Source: an uncultured Alteromonadaceae bacterium
GTDB lineage: Bacteria > Pseudomonadota > Gammaproteobacteria > Enterobacterales > Alteromonadaceae
DNA length: 60,942 nucleotides
Direction of reading: 5' to 3'
NCBI GenBank assembly: GCA_950073835.1
Contig: CATMRP010000007.1
Span: forward strand, 1-60,942
The stretch's first letter is position 1. Every line of letters begins with the position of its first letter. Below, one piece after another: positions 7,936 through 17,336 of this stretch. The notes beneath the pieces are model-generated. The model made no database searches, was not told where the DNA came from, and saw only the letters and a list, made by a program, of their open reading frames with translations. The position numbers were made by a program, and so were the translations under genes.

Positions 7936-10900
7936 TGCTTGTTAGCAATGAATGGCGTTTATATGTGCGCCAGCCTCTGGTGTGGTTATGCGCACTGGGC
8001 TTGCCCGGGCTGTCGGTGTTATTGGTGCAGGGGCTGACCGTTGCCGATTTGCAGCTGGCGAAGCGCCTGACCATGTTAAATATTACGGTAGTTATGCTGG
8101 CGCTGCCGGTGGTGGTGGCCGCGTTAACGCCTCCGTTGCTGCAGCGTGACAGGCTCCACACTATGCAGGAGCTCATTAGTGCGACCAGAACGAGTCAGTT
8201 TACCCGGCGGCTTAACCGGTTTGTGGCTTTTTTGAGTCTGGTTGCCGTGATCTGTTTTTGCGGCTCGGTGCTGCAGCTACTAATGCTGAGTCAGCATCCG
8301 CTGTTCGACGCCAGCGTTATTTACACGGCGCTCAAAAACAGCTTGTTTATTGTAGCCCCGGCGTGTTTTTTGTATTGCGCAGCTGCGTTACTGATTGCCC
8401 AGCGGGTCAACAGCGCGCTGCCGGTGTATGCCTTTTTCGCCCTGCTGTGGATAGGTTATGTGATGCTGGCGTCTGTGACCGGCTCGCCTGTTCTGGCCGG
8501 CAGTAGCATTATCCATCCGTCACTTTACGAGGCAATGCTGGTGGCTGACCCTTTGGGGTTTACGGCGATTTTTGCCCAGTTCACTGGCGATCAGACAAAC
8601 TGGTCTGCCAACCCGACTATCGTTTTGAATCGACTGGCCTGGCTCACGCTTAGCGCACTGCTGGTGTGGTTAGCGTTGAACGCTCGAAGTATGTTGAATA
8701 GAAACGCTAAACGCGTGCTCTGGTGGCGGTTAAGGAAAACAGCCATGCCTGATAACCAGATGAAAATGCCTGCGGCCATTACCCATCATCCCTTTGCTAC
8801 CTTACTTGTGAGCGCTACCAAAGTGTTACTGCTTAACCGGGTGATGCTGTTCGTCATGGCACTTTACGCTGGCGCGATTTTCTCAGAAGTGCTGGCCGCT
8901 ATTGATTATGCCGAACCCCATTCAGTCCTCACACCGCTAAGTATTGATGCACTCAATCGCGTTGTGTGGGATATGTTACCCTTTGCCGGGTGTGTGCTCA
9001 TGGCACTCTGGAGCTGGCAGCTGGGCTGGCAAAATCTGCGTAATGGTGCCGCAGAAATGCTAGCTGCTACGCCAGTAACTAACATTCAGCTGGTCATGGC
9101 ACAGGCCAGCGCCTTGTGCTTAGCCTGCCTTGTTTTGCTGGGTATAACGGCCGTTGCCGTTGTAGTTGCCCAGCTACTGGTTGGCAGCCAGATAGAAGCC
9201 GGTATCTATCTCCGTATGCTAACAATGACCGGCCTGCCTGTACTGCTGTTTGGCTGGCTTTGCCTTGCCCTTCATCATGTTATGCGCAGTGCGTTGGTAG
9301 CTGGGGGGCTTTGCCTGCTGTTGCTGATGGTAAAATTTACGCCGTTACTTTCCCTGGCCGGTATTGCCCACCCATTGCTCGATATTGCCGGTACGCCGTT
9401 GCAGCCAGCCGACTATTTAATCGGCTTCTCCCGCAGTGAACAGACCTTTTGGCCTTATCTTTTTATGTGGTCGATCGTCGTTGTTGGCGCACTGGTGCTG
9501 GCGATAAACAAAACGCACCGCGGGGCAGGTTTTGTGCTGCAATCATGGCGCTCCCTGTCACGCTCCGGTTGGCTTGCTGTTGGTGTGGCAGTCGTGACGC
9601 TGGTGGGTTTTCATCTGGCTCTTGAGCAGGAGCGGCCTTACATGACGCCGGACGCCCGATATGCCCTACGGGCCGAATATGAAAAGCAATACGGCCACTG
9701 GGAGAGCCGGGTTCAGCCGGTTGTCACACACATCGATACACAGGTGGATTTTTTCCCGCACAAGCGCCTGGCAACGCTTAAACTCACACTGCACCTTAAA
9801 AACCTTAGTGGGGAGTCGATTAAAGAAGTGTTAGTGGGCAGTTACCCGGGGTTTAAACCCGAAATGTTAACGCTTAGCGCCGGGCAATTAACGTCTCATA
9901 ACCAGAGGTTACAGCAATCTGTGTTTCAACTGGATTCGCCGTTACTGCCAGGCAAAACGGTTACCTTACAAGCAGAAGTCGTGGTAAAAGGCGCGCGCAG
10001 ATGGTTACCTTCAGGGCATCAGGTGCTACTACCGGAATTCAGTTATTTACGCGGTATTCCTTTGTTGCCCAATATTGGGTTTAACCGGCAGTACACGCTA
10101 CGTGATGCAGTGCGCAGGGAAGAATTTGGCTTAGCGGCGCTGGATATGCCGTTACCCAGTTCCTTTATGGATGCGGCCCCGGTCACAACAGTGCAATCGA
10201 CCCCGGTTACTCTTCGTAGTGTTGTCTCGTCGCCGGTTTCGCACACCGTGCATACCCAGGGGCAAATTGTTAACCAGTGGTTGGCTTCTAATCGTCGCTA
10301 CACAGAGTTTGCCACCGCAGAGCCTGTGCGAAATATTCCGGTCTGGCTGGCCACAGTGCAAACGAGCACTTCCCATCGCGTTACGGCGGGTGAGCGCTCT
10401 GTGGATATCAATCTGACCGGCCTGACGCGCAATCTCAAAAGTGGCTCACAGGCAAGCGCTCAGCAAGTTCATTTACAGGCCGTTACCGACACCCTTGAAT
10501 GGTTTTCAGCTCAGCTTACGCCCTATCCCTACAAGCAGCTTACCTTGCTGTTTACGCCGGAATTCGGTCCCAGTGGTTATGCGCTGCCACAGGTTATTTT
10601 AATGTCTCATCGCCTGGCGGTTCGGGCGCGTCCTGCCGACGATGCCGGTTTCGATCAACGCTATCGGCGTATGGCGCATGAGGTGGCTCATCAGTGGTTT
10701 GGGCACCAGATTGGCTATGGTGTTCAGGCTGATGGTTCGTTTTTAATTGAGTCGCTGGCGAAATATGCCGAGCTGGTGCTTATTGAGCAGCGCTTTGGTA
10801 AAGCAGCAATGCAATCGCTGGTGGACTATGAGCGGCAGCGCTATCAGCACGCCTTGCGGGGCAGGTTAACTGCCACCAGAGCCATTGTTGATGCCTACAG

Positions 10901-11132
10901 TTCGCCTGATGTGTATGCCAGAGCAACCCTGGTGTTTGCCCGGCTGCGTGAGCTGCTGGGCGACGAGCCCATTGTCAGCGTATTAAATCAGCTATTCGAG
11001 CAAAACGCGCCGGGCCAAAAAAGTGTTACCTCGATGGATTTCGTTACCCGGCTGCTGGCTATTGCCCCGGCCCAACACCAGGAAGAGGTTAAAAGACTAC
11101 TGTTGGGCAAAGATGTAAAACCCTTATTATGA
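7935..11132 (+). CDS. ABC-2 type permease fused to an M1-like metallopeptidase domain
   Basis: 1065 residues. The first ~570 contain two sets of about six membrane segments, as in ABC-2 permeases. The rest is an extracytoplasmic M1-type domain. The zinc site is intact: HEVAH at residues 915-919 followed by Glu939 (HEXXH-X19-E, in EVAHQWFGHQIGYG...FLIESLAKYAE). The GAMEN exopeptidase motif of ordinary M1 aminopeptidases is not seen in its expected place, where GPSGYALPQV stands instead, so the specificity may differ. ABC-M1 fusions are known in Bacteroidota and Gammaproteobacteria but are poorly characterised. The partner ATPase gene overlaps its start. A role in peptide sensing, export or degradation is inference. 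Confidence 0.88.
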   Translation: MLVSNEWRLYVRQPLVWLCALGLPGLSVLLVQGLTVADLQLAKRLTMLNITVVMLALPVVVAALTPPLLQRDRLHTMQELISATRTSQFTRRLNRFVAFLSLVAVICFCGSVLQLLMLSQHPLFDASVIYTALKNSLFIVAPACFLYCAAALLIAQRVNSALPVYAFFALLWIGYVMLASVTGSPVLAGSSIIHPSLYEAMLVADPLGFTAIFAQFTGDQTNWSANPTIVLNRLAWLTLSALLVWLALNARSMLNRNAKRVLWWRLRKTAMPDNQMKMPAAITHHPFATLLVSATKVLLLNRVMLFVMALYAGAIFSEVLAAIDYAEPHSVLTPLSIDALNRVVWDMLPFAGCVLMALWSWQLGWQNLRNGAAEMLAATPVTNIQLVMAQASALCLACLVLLGITAVAVVVAQLLVGSQIEAGIYLRMLTMTGLPVLLFGWLCLALHHVMRSALVAGGLCLLLLMVKFTPLLSLAGIAHPLLDIAGTPLQPADYLIGFSRSEQTFWPYLFMWSIVVVGALVLAINKTHRGAGFVLQSWRSLSRSGWLAVGVAVVTLVGFHLALEQERPYMTPDARYALRAEYEKQYGHWESRVQPVVTHIDTQVDFFPHKRLATLKLTLHLKNLSGESIKEVLVGSYPGFKPEMLTLSAGQLTSHNQRLQQSVFQLDSPLLPGKTVTLQAEVVVKGARRWLPSGHQVLLPEFSYLRGIPLLPNIGFNRQYTLRDAVRREEFGLAALDMPLPSSFMDAAPVTTVQSTPVTLRSVVSSPVSHTVHTQGQIVNQWLASNRRYTEFATAEPVRNIPVWLATVQTSTSHRVTAGERSVDINLTGLTRNLKSGSQASAQQVHLQAVTDTLEWFSAQLTPYPYKQLTLLFTPEFGPSGYALPQVILMSHRLAVRARPADDAGFDQRYRRMAHEVAHQWFGHQIGYGVQADGSFLIESLAKYAELVLIEQRFGKAAMQSLVDYERQRYQHALRGRLTATRAIVDAYSSPDVYARATLVFARLRELLGDEPIVSVLNQLFEQNAPGQKSVTSMDFVTRLLAIAPAQHQEEVKRLLLGKDVKPLL

Positions 11133-11219
11133 GTGCCAAGAGGCGCTGGGAGCAGCGCACCCTTATGCATCGGGGGGAAGACCGCATTGTAAAGAATAAT
11201 AAGACGCGGCTGACCTGGT

Positions 11220-12683
11220 TTATTGTGAACGCATTAACCCGATATAAAAACTGACCGCTTTGGTCATATTGTCAATGCTGATCCGTTCATTGATGCCATG
11301 AAAGCCTGCTAAGTCCTGGTTATCAATGACCATTGGATTAAAGCGATATGCGTTGGTAATCTGGCCATAGTAGCGGCTGTCTGTGGCAGCAATAGTGAGT
11401 CCGGGGACCACTATCACATCGCCGTGTACGCGCCTGGCTTGCTGGGCAATTTGGATAAACCCCTGCTCGGTGCTGGAAGAAATGGCTGAGGCTTCGGCAG
11501 GTTGAATAGCATTGATATCGATTCGATCATCGTCGATAACGGTCCTCACCCACTCGGTAAGACTGGCAACGCTATCTCTGGGGTGTAACCGGAAATTGAC
11601 TTTGGCCGTTGCTATAGTGGGTAACACATTGGCTTTCACACTACCTGACAACATGGTTGGTGCGGTGGTGGTGCGCAGCATAGCATTGCCACTGGGTAGT
11701 GAGCCCATGACACTTTCAATAACTGGCTTAAACAACCATGTATTGGCAAACAGGATGCGCTTGCCAAAGTCCATATGTTTACCCAGATTGAGATACATTT
11801 CCTTACTGAGGCCTTCTAAACCGCCGGGAACGGGGTTCTCTTTCAGTTTTACAATGGCAGCGGCCAGTATACTTACCGCGGTTTCCTGGGGCGGCATCGA
11901 ACTGTGCCCACCCTGACCATGGGCAACCAATTCCAGGGTCAGGTAGCCTTTTTCTGCCACGTTGATACTGGCTACAGGTGTTGTGATGCCGGGGATCATA
12001 CCGTCCAGTACAAATGATCCTTCATCGAGTGACCACGCCACATTTACTGCGTTAGACCTGAGCTGTTCTGCTACTGCCCGGGCGCCATTCTGACTGCCGA
12101 TCTCTTCATCGTGAGTTAGTGCAATGTAAATGTCCTGCTCAGGTTGAAAGCCAGAAGACAGCAACAGCGTAGCTGCTTCCATCAGCGCAATCGCAGCACT
12201 CTTGTCGTCCAATGCACCGCGCCCCCAGATATAGTCCTCAGCGATCATGCCGTCGAATGGTGGGTAGGTCCAATCGGATTCGCCAGTCACGGGCACCACA
12301 TCGTAGTGGGCCGACAATAACACTGCACGGTCAGACTGCTTACCTTGCCATTTATACAGCAAGGTATAGTCGTTCAGGCGCTGGAGCGAAAATTGCTGGT
12401 GGAGTAACGGGTATGTTTTCGCTAACCAATCAATAAAGGCGGTAAACTCTGTAGACGCCGAACTGGCCTTTTGCTCATGTGAAATCGTGCGAAACTGAAT
12501 AGCCTGGGATAGATGGTTAGCAATAACCTCGGGTGAGGGGAGGAGCTCATTTTGTTGGGGGGCAAGCGCTTCAGCCGTTAATGTTGCAGCCGGTGCGGGA
12601 GTGAAATTATAGGCGCGATAAAGTATTAAGGTTAATAGTGCAAACAGCGACAAAGCAATAAACAAAGCGATTTTTTTTATCAT
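11220..12683 (-). CDS. M20 family metallopeptidase (PM20D1/carboxypeptidase-like), membrane-anchored
   Basis: 487 residues. An N-terminal hydrophobic segment (IALFIALSLFALLTLILY) serves as a signal or anchor. The M20 catalytic core follows: LLSAHYDVVPV (metal-binding His and the associated Asp), WGRGALDDKS (bridging Asp), LTHDEEIGSQNG (catalytic Glu pair), a dimerisation domain with GGHSSMPP, and a late metal-binding His in LAGFHGINERI. The length fits the Cps1/PM20D1 branch, which hydrolyses peptide or N-acyl amino-acid bonds. It probably acts in the periplasm. It lies downstream of the AraC regulator on the same strand, and a copy of the TTGCAAA-centred motif lies 64 bases before its start. 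Confidence 0.9.
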   Translation of the reverse strand: MIKKIALFIALSLFALLTLILYRAYNFTPAPAATLTAEALAPQQNELLPSPEVIANHLSQAIQFRTISHEQKASSASTEFTAFIDWLAKTYPLLHQQFSLQRLNDYTLLYKWQGKQSDRAVLLSAHYDVVPVTGESDWTYPPFDGMIAEDYIWGRGALDDKSAAIALMEAATLLLSSGFQPEQDIYIALTHDEEIGSQNGARAVAEQLRSNAVNVAWSLDEGSFVLDGMIPGITTPVASINVAEKGYLTLELVAHGQGGHSSMPPQETAVSILAAAIVKLKENPVPGGLEGLSKEMYLNLGKHMDFGKRILFANTWLFKPVIESVMGSLPSGNAMLRTTTAPTMLSGSVKANVLPTIATAKVNFRLHPRDSVASLTEWVRTVIDDDRIDINAIQPAEASAISSSTEQGFIQIAQQARRVHGDVIVVPGLTIAATDSRYYGQITNAYRFNPMVIDNQDLAGFHGINERISIDNMTKAVSFYIGLMRSQ

Positions 12684-12746
12684 TCCCGGGCTTTCCTAAT
12701 AGTCAGTTGGACGCTGTTATACCAAGCCCAACACACAAATAATTCC

Positions 12747-12760
12747 TGATTTGCAAAATA
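12747..12760. promoter_or_regulatory. Candidate regulator site upstream of the M20 peptidase
   Basis: TGATTTGCAAAATA shares its first 11 bases with the perfect palindrome TGATTTGCAAATCA at 14237-14250 upstream of the TonB receptor. It lies between the araC-type gene and the peptidase start. Confidence 0.4.
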
Positions 12761-12802
12761 ACACATATTTAATGCTGCGCCGGTTGCCAACAGGTAACCC
12801 GA

Positions 12803-14008
12803 CTATTGCGCTCTGTATTGACGCGGTGTAACCCCGGTCATTTTTTTAAAGTGCGTGTAAAAGGTTGAATTAGAGTTAAATCCGGATTGATAACCGATAT
12901 CCGTCACCGATAGATGAGCCATGTCTGTCGAGTGCAATAAAGCTTTCGCTTCTGCGATACGTAAACTATTAATGTAGTCATAAAAAGAGAGCCGGGCGTA
13001 ACCGTTTATCGTTTCGGATAAATGGTTAACTGACACCTCTAAGGCGCTGGCCAGTTGAGAAATCTTTAGTCCGGGTTCTAAATACGGTTGATAGCTCTGC
13101 ATGTGGGTTTGCAGACGGCGCCACAACTGAGCCGCTTCGTCTTCTGTGAGGCTGCTGGTTGCATATTTTTTTTTCGATTCAGGTGATACGTACTCCAGAG
13201 TGGTGTCAGAGGCCGTATCGGTGTTTTTCGCTTGAGGTGTTTCAGTTGTAGCGGGGTCTGCAGGAAAAATATCCTGTTGCCTGAAGCCATAGCGGATGAT
13301 CAACAATATCAGTAATAATGGCCCAAGAGCCTGGAAATCACCGCCATTTAACGAATGTTTAACGCCCATAAAGCGAGTGATATCTGACACTATACTCACG
13401 CTCGTTAAGCCAATAATGCTAATGGCCAGCCCTTTCAGCCAGTTCAGGTTGACCTCAGACAATTCGGAAAAGCGCTCTTTCATATTGCCTTCGTGGGGCA
13501 TTAGCAGGCGTAAGGATGCTACAGAATAGCCTATCAGTGACAGCCAGGCGGCTAATTTATGCCAGAACCGGTGTGCATGTACGCCATTTTGATGCGCTTC
13601 ACTGATCACCAGTAGCGGGTCGTCGTCACTAAGAGGTAGCTGCCATATCCACAGGCCGGCAAATAACAGGGTGGGCAGGGTATGTAACCAGTGTTGTGGT
13701 TGCCAGCTAAAATGTTCAATGGTCTGCACCCGTGTATAGAAAAATACCAGTGGACCAATGAGCATCTGCAGGGAGATTAACGTGTAAAAAGGTAGCGCCC
13801 AGTCCTCTGCTTCCTGCTGAATGATATAGGTAAGGGCCAGCAACAGAACACACAATTTGGTTAGTAAGAGAAAACGCTGACCCGTCTGAAAGCGTGTGTG
13901 ATGCTGCCAGAAATTGGTCGACATCCCCATGCTGAATGCAATAGTGAGTAAGATAAGCAGACTTTGTAGCTGCAAATTAAATGGCTGAGAAAAAAAGGCG
14001 GTTATCAC
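12803..14008 (-). CDS. AraC-family regulator with membrane-spanning N-terminus
   Basis: About 401 residues. The N-terminal ~235 contain seven or so hydrophobic segments, a linker of ~50 residues follows, and the last ~100 are an AraC/XylS DNA-binding domain with two helix-turn-helices (LKISQLASALEVSVNHLSET, then VTDIGYQSGFNSNSTFYTHF and TPRQYRAQ). This is the transmembrane AraC architecture. A TTG at 14014 opens the frame, but GAAGG (minus strand, 14015-14019) is spaced six bases from a GTG at 14008, which I prefer. It lies between a divergent TonB receptor and a downstream M20 peptidase and probably regulates them, sensing a ligand in the membrane or periplasm. Confidence 0.87.
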   Translation of the reverse strand: MITAFFSQPFNLQLQSLLILLTIAFSMGMSTNFWQHHTRFQTGQRFLLLTKLCVLLLALTYIIQQEAEDWALPFYTLISLQMLIGPLVFFYTRVQTIEHFSWQPQHWLHTLPTLLFAGLWIWQLPLSDDDPLLVISEAHQNGVHAHRFWHKLAAWLSLIGYSVASLRLLMPHEGNMKERFSELSEVNLNWLKGLAISIIGLTSVSIVSDITRFMGVKHSLNGGDFQALGPLLLILLIIRYGFRQQDIFPADPATTETPQAKNTDTASDTTLEYVSPESKKKYATSSLTEDEAAQLWRRLQTHMQSYQPYLEPGLKISQLASALEVSVNHLSETINGYARLSFYDYINSLRIAEAKALLHSTDMAHLSVTDIGYQSGFNSNSTFYTHFKKMTGVTPRQYRAQ

Positions 14009-14362
14009 TGGCAACCTTCATTTATTGCAAAACTGATCACGAGCCGCGCTGAGCGGAGCATAAAATATACGTAAGCACGGCAGTGATAGCAATACTCATC
14101 AGACCACTTGCGCAGCTTTATATCATTGTATCGCCATTCTCTCTGCGTAATGACACGTCGGATCAGGCCACAGTGTTTCCTTATATCGAAATTTAAAAAT
14201 ACCAGAAATCAACTCCTTAAGGTGTATCCGGAATGTTGATTTGCAAATCAGGACGTTTCGTTTTGGTGCTTAAGGTAGAACAACGGGCAAGGCATCGGTT
14301 ACTGCAATGCATCGATGGCGCAGGTCAACCAGTATCATAACCCAATAATAAGGAAAACCATT
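14009..14362. other. Divergent intergenic region between araC-type gene and TonB receptor
   Basis: About 350 bases with no convincing gene. It contains the perfect palindrome at 14237-14250 and a related TTGCAAAACTGATCA near 14025-14039, just before the araC-type gene. An ATG at 14315 in the receptor frame has no ribosome site and would put a non-signal-like extension before the signal peptide. Confidence 0.55.
14237..14250. promoter_or_regulatory. Perfect 14-bp palindrome, candidate operator of the TonB receptor gene
   Basis: TGATTTGCAAATCA is fully self-complementary and lies 113 bases before the proposed receptor start. A near copy lies before the M20 gene (12747-12760). Confidence 0.45.
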
Positions 14363-16672
14363 TTGAGAACCAACAATCTCCCCTTGTACGCAATGGTCGG
14401 ATTATTCAGTGTCCTGCCCTTACGTGCGGCAATTGCGCAGAATTTAGCAGCAGAAACGCAAACTCAGGAAGATGGCGCTTTGCAGGTTGAAAAAATCATG
14501 GTCACCGCACAAAAGCGTGGCGAAGATCTTCAGGAAGTACCGTTAGCACTTTCCGTGTTGGGCAATAAAGAGCTTGAGCGAGGTAATTTGCAAAGTTTTC
14601 AGGACTTGCAGTACTCAGTGCCAAATCTAAGCATGGTGGTAACGTCGCCTTTCGCCACGACTGTGAATATGCGTGGTGTGCCGTCCAGCCCCAATGGTGT
14701 CTTTAATTCCGGCACCAGCCCTGGTCTTGGTATTTATGTTGACGGGGTTGTGTATTCCAGAGCAACTGGCTTTAATCAGGATTTAAGCAATATTGAACGA
14801 GTGGAAGTATTGCGTGGTCCGCAAGGTACACTGTTTGGTCAGAATACTAATCTGGGTGTGGTGAGTATCACTACCAAGAAACCTTCCGAGTTTACCGAGG
14901 CAAAAGTGAAACTGGATGTTGGTAACTACAATCTTCGCCGGGTGAATGCATACGCCAGTATGCCAGTGATTGAAGATATCCTGGCCGCCAGTATCACTGC
15001 GTTCAATGTGGACCGGGATGGTTACATAGACAATCGGGCTGATGGCCAGAAGCTGGGTACGGAAAATCGCTATGGTGGCCGTGCACAGGTTCGTTACACA
15101 CCAACCGCTGACCTGACTATTGATATCAATGCTGAGATGTCCGATGGTGATAGTTTACCACCGGTTGGTCGGCTTACCGATTACGCTCTGGGATTAGGTT
15201 TTCTGGGGCTGGCAGCACAGGGAATGACACCCGAAGCGCACTTTAGCGATGATATTCGCACGGTATCGGTGAATAGCGAAGACAACTTTGCCAGGCGCGA
15301 AAACTGGGGAATAGACAGTACGGTTAGCTACCGTTTTGCCAACGGCTTTGAGCTAAAGTCCATCACCGCAAAAAAAGATTACGACGCCGTTATCGGGCTG
15401 GATACTGACAACACCAGCGTCGCGATATTTTCCAGTGAAGAACGTGAAGACAATAAGCAGTTCACTCAGGAATTACAGCTTATTTCGCCTGATGATCAGG
15501 ACTTTCGTTATGTGGCAGGTCTCTATTACCTTAACAATGAAGCTGAGAACCGCCAGCAGTTTGGCACGGGCTCAGGCATTTATTTTATCCCTACAGGATT
15601 GCCCGACGGATACCCGCAAAACCTGAATTTGTTACCCGGTAGTGCCATAGTACTCGATGGTACTCTTGAAACAACCAGTAGCGCGGTGTTTACCAACTTA
15701 AGTTATGACTTCAGCTCAGCGGTAAATGGCTTTGTTGGGATACGTTATTCCGCTGTGGAGAAAGCAATGAGTTTTGCTCAGCAAGGCTTTGCCACCTCTC
15801 TGCCGGGCGTTTATCTGCTGGACTATATTGACATACCCACTACTGAACAACGCTTTGATGATAGTTTTGTGTCATGGACCGGTGGTATCTCGGGCACCGT
15901 TTCGTCGACGGTGAATGTGTATGCCAAGGTATCCCGTGGTTTTAAAGAAGGCGGTTATAGCTTTCGGCCACAATCAACAGCATCGATTGGCGGCGACCCG
16001 GCCAATCCGGTGATGGATTTCGGGCGCGAGCAGGTCACCAGCTATGAAGCAGGCATGAAAAGTGACTTACTCTCGCGCCGTCTGCGCTTGAATATGGCGG
16101 TGTTTTATCTCGATTACGAAGATATTCAAACACGTGTCATTGACGATAATGGCGTGAATAGGGTGATCAACGGCCCGACAGCAACCAGTCAGGGGCTCGA
16201 AGCCGAAATTCGCTATCGGTTAACCCCGTCTCTTACAATTAGTGCCAATCTGGGGTACGCCGATGCAAAGTTTGGTGACTTTGCTAATTGTCATGCGGTA
16301 GACGATTGTACCGGTAATCAATTACCTGGTGCGGCTACCTGGACCAATGCGGTGGCGCTGAATTACCTCGCCAGCGTAGCTGACAACTGGGAGCTATTTG
16401 CCAACGCCGACTATTCGTATCGCAGTGAAATACAATCTGATGCGCGAAATCTTACCACCACTGAGTTGGATAGCAGTAACCTGGTGAATACACAGCTAGG
16501 CCTGGTATCAGATGATGGTATGTGGGAGTTGATGTTATGGAGTAAAAACCTGTTTGATGAAGAAACCCTGGTCAGTCGTAATGATAAAGCCACTTCCGAC
16601 TTAAGCTTCTCAAGCGAGTTGTACGCTATGCCACGGACTTTCGGTTTGTCGGTTACCTACAGCTTTTACTAG
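14363..16672 (+). CDS. TonB-dependent outer-membrane receptor
   Basis: About 769 residues. I prefer the TTG at 14363: AAGGA stands 8 bases upstream and the product then begins with a normal signal peptide (MRTNNLPLYAMVGLFSVLP... ending in RAAIAQ). The ATG at 14315 lacks both. The plug domain includes KIMVTAQKRGEDLQEVPLAL, then IERVEVLRGPQGTLFGQNT. The rest is a beta barrel ending in the aromatic terminus VTYSFY. It belongs to the iron-complex/FecA-like superfamily widely used by marine bacteria for large substrates. The ligand is unknown; the neighbouring AraC regulator and M20 peptidase point to a peptide or N-acyl compound. A hairpin terminator follows. Confidence 0.92.
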   Translation: MRTNNLPLYAMVGLFSVLPLRAAIAQNLAAETQTQEDGALQVEKIMVTAQKRGEDLQEVPLALSVLGNKELERGNLQSFQDLQYSVPNLSMVVTSPFATTVNMRGVPSSPNGVFNSGTSPGLGIYVDGVVYSRATGFNQDLSNIERVEVLRGPQGTLFGQNTNLGVVSITTKKPSEFTEAKVKLDVGNYNLRRVNAYASMPVIEDILAASITAFNVDRDGYIDNRADGQKLGTENRYGGRAQVRYTPTADLTIDINAEMSDGDSLPPVGRLTDYALGLGFLGLAAQGMTPEAHFSDDIRTVSVNSEDNFARRENWGIDSTVSYRFANGFELKSITAKKDYDAVIGLDTDNTSVAIFSSEEREDNKQFTQELQLISPDDQDFRYVAGLYYLNNEAENRQQFGTGSGIYFIPTGLPDGYPQNLNLLPGSAIVLDGTLETTSSAVFTNLSYDFSSAVNGFVGIRYSAVEKAMSFAQQGFATSLPGVYLLDYIDIPTTEQRFDDSFVSWTGGISGTVSSTVNVYAKVSRGFKEGGYSFRPQSTASIGGDPANPVMDFGREQVTSYEAGMKSDLLSRRLRLNMAVFYLDYEDIQTRVIDDNGVNRVINGPTATSQGLEAEIRYRLTPSLTISANLGYADAKFGDFANCHAVDDCTGNQLPGAATWTNAVALNYLASVADNWELFANADYSYRSEIQSDARNLTTTELDSSNLVNTQLGLVSDDGMWELMLWSKNLFDEETLVSRNDKATSDLSFSSELYAMPRTFGLSVTYSFY

Positions 16673-16695
16673 TGGCAGGCTGAGGTTTCACCCAC

Positions 16696-16723
16696 AAAAA
16701 AGGAGCAGATCGCTGCTCCTTTT
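16696..16723 (+). terminator. Intrinsic terminator after the TonB receptor
   Basis: AAAAGGAGCAG, an ATCG loop and CTGCTCCTTTT form an 11-bp stem. It can act on both strands and also lies just beyond the end of yceI. Confidence 0.8.
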
Positions 16724-16748
16724 GCTATTCACGCTCTGGTATTAGCGC

Positions 16749-17321
16749 TTATTCCATTTCAAAGGTTACCGAAAAGGTCACTGGTGAGGTTTGCGTAATG
16801 CTCTTTAAGCCTGCAATGTTCTGCAGCATGTCAAGGCCAGCTGTTAAACCGAAGGTTTCGGCGCCAATCAGGGTGGGCGATACCGTGCTTACTACCATGG
16901 TATCGGCAGACACCTTGCTAACGCTCACGTTAAAGCTGACCGGAGCTTCCACCCCGTGCAGCGACAGCGTGCCATCGACTTTCGCAGTAGTGCTGCTGCC
17001 TGCTTTTAGTTTCATTAAGTCAGCGGGTACGTCGGCGGTAAAAGTAGCGGCCGGAAACTTGGCTACATTAAACAGCTTCTCCTGCATCCGCGTATTGCGA
17101 ATAGGAATGTTGGTATTGACTGAGCTAAGTGGTACCTCAATCATCAGTTTACCGCTGTCTGAAACTGAGCCGGAGAGCTCTTCGAAGGCATGCACCTCGG
17201 TTACCTGGGCATTTTTGGTCGACATAAAGTGCAGGCTGGAATGCTCTGGTGCAACGGTCCAGTCGGCAAACGCCGGCGCTACCAGTAAACTGCTGAGAAG
17301 AACTAATGATTGCTTAAGCAT
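16749..17321 (-). CDS. yceI: YceI family periplasmic protein
   Basis: 190 residues. A signal peptide ends at about residue 19 (LLSSLLVAPAFA). The mature part has the YceI features: DWTVAPEHSSLHFMSTKN at the start, FPAATFTADV and GTLSLHGVEAPVSFNVSV. The fold is a lipocalin-like barrel that binds long polyisoprenoid or lipid-like ligands; the physiological role is unclear. It starts 15 bases after cysQ on the same strand, so the two are probably co-transcribed. Full family length. Confidence 0.9.
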   Translation of the reverse strand: MLKQSLVLLSSLLVAPAFADWTVAPEHSSLHFMSTKNAQVTEVHAFEELSGSVSDSGKLMIEVPLSSVNTNIPIRNTRMQEKLFNVAKFPAATFTADVPADLMKLKAGSSTTAKVDGTLSLHGVEAPVSFNVSVSKVSADTMVVSTVSPTLIGAETFGLTAGLDMLQNIAGLKSITQTSPVTFSVTFEME

Positions 17322-17336
17322 AAAAACACTTACTCC

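Noticed and set aside
11143-11158. GCGCTG-GGAG-CAGCGC hairpin after the ABC-M1 gene as a terminator
   Set aside because: The stem is short and no T run follows, so termination is not supported.
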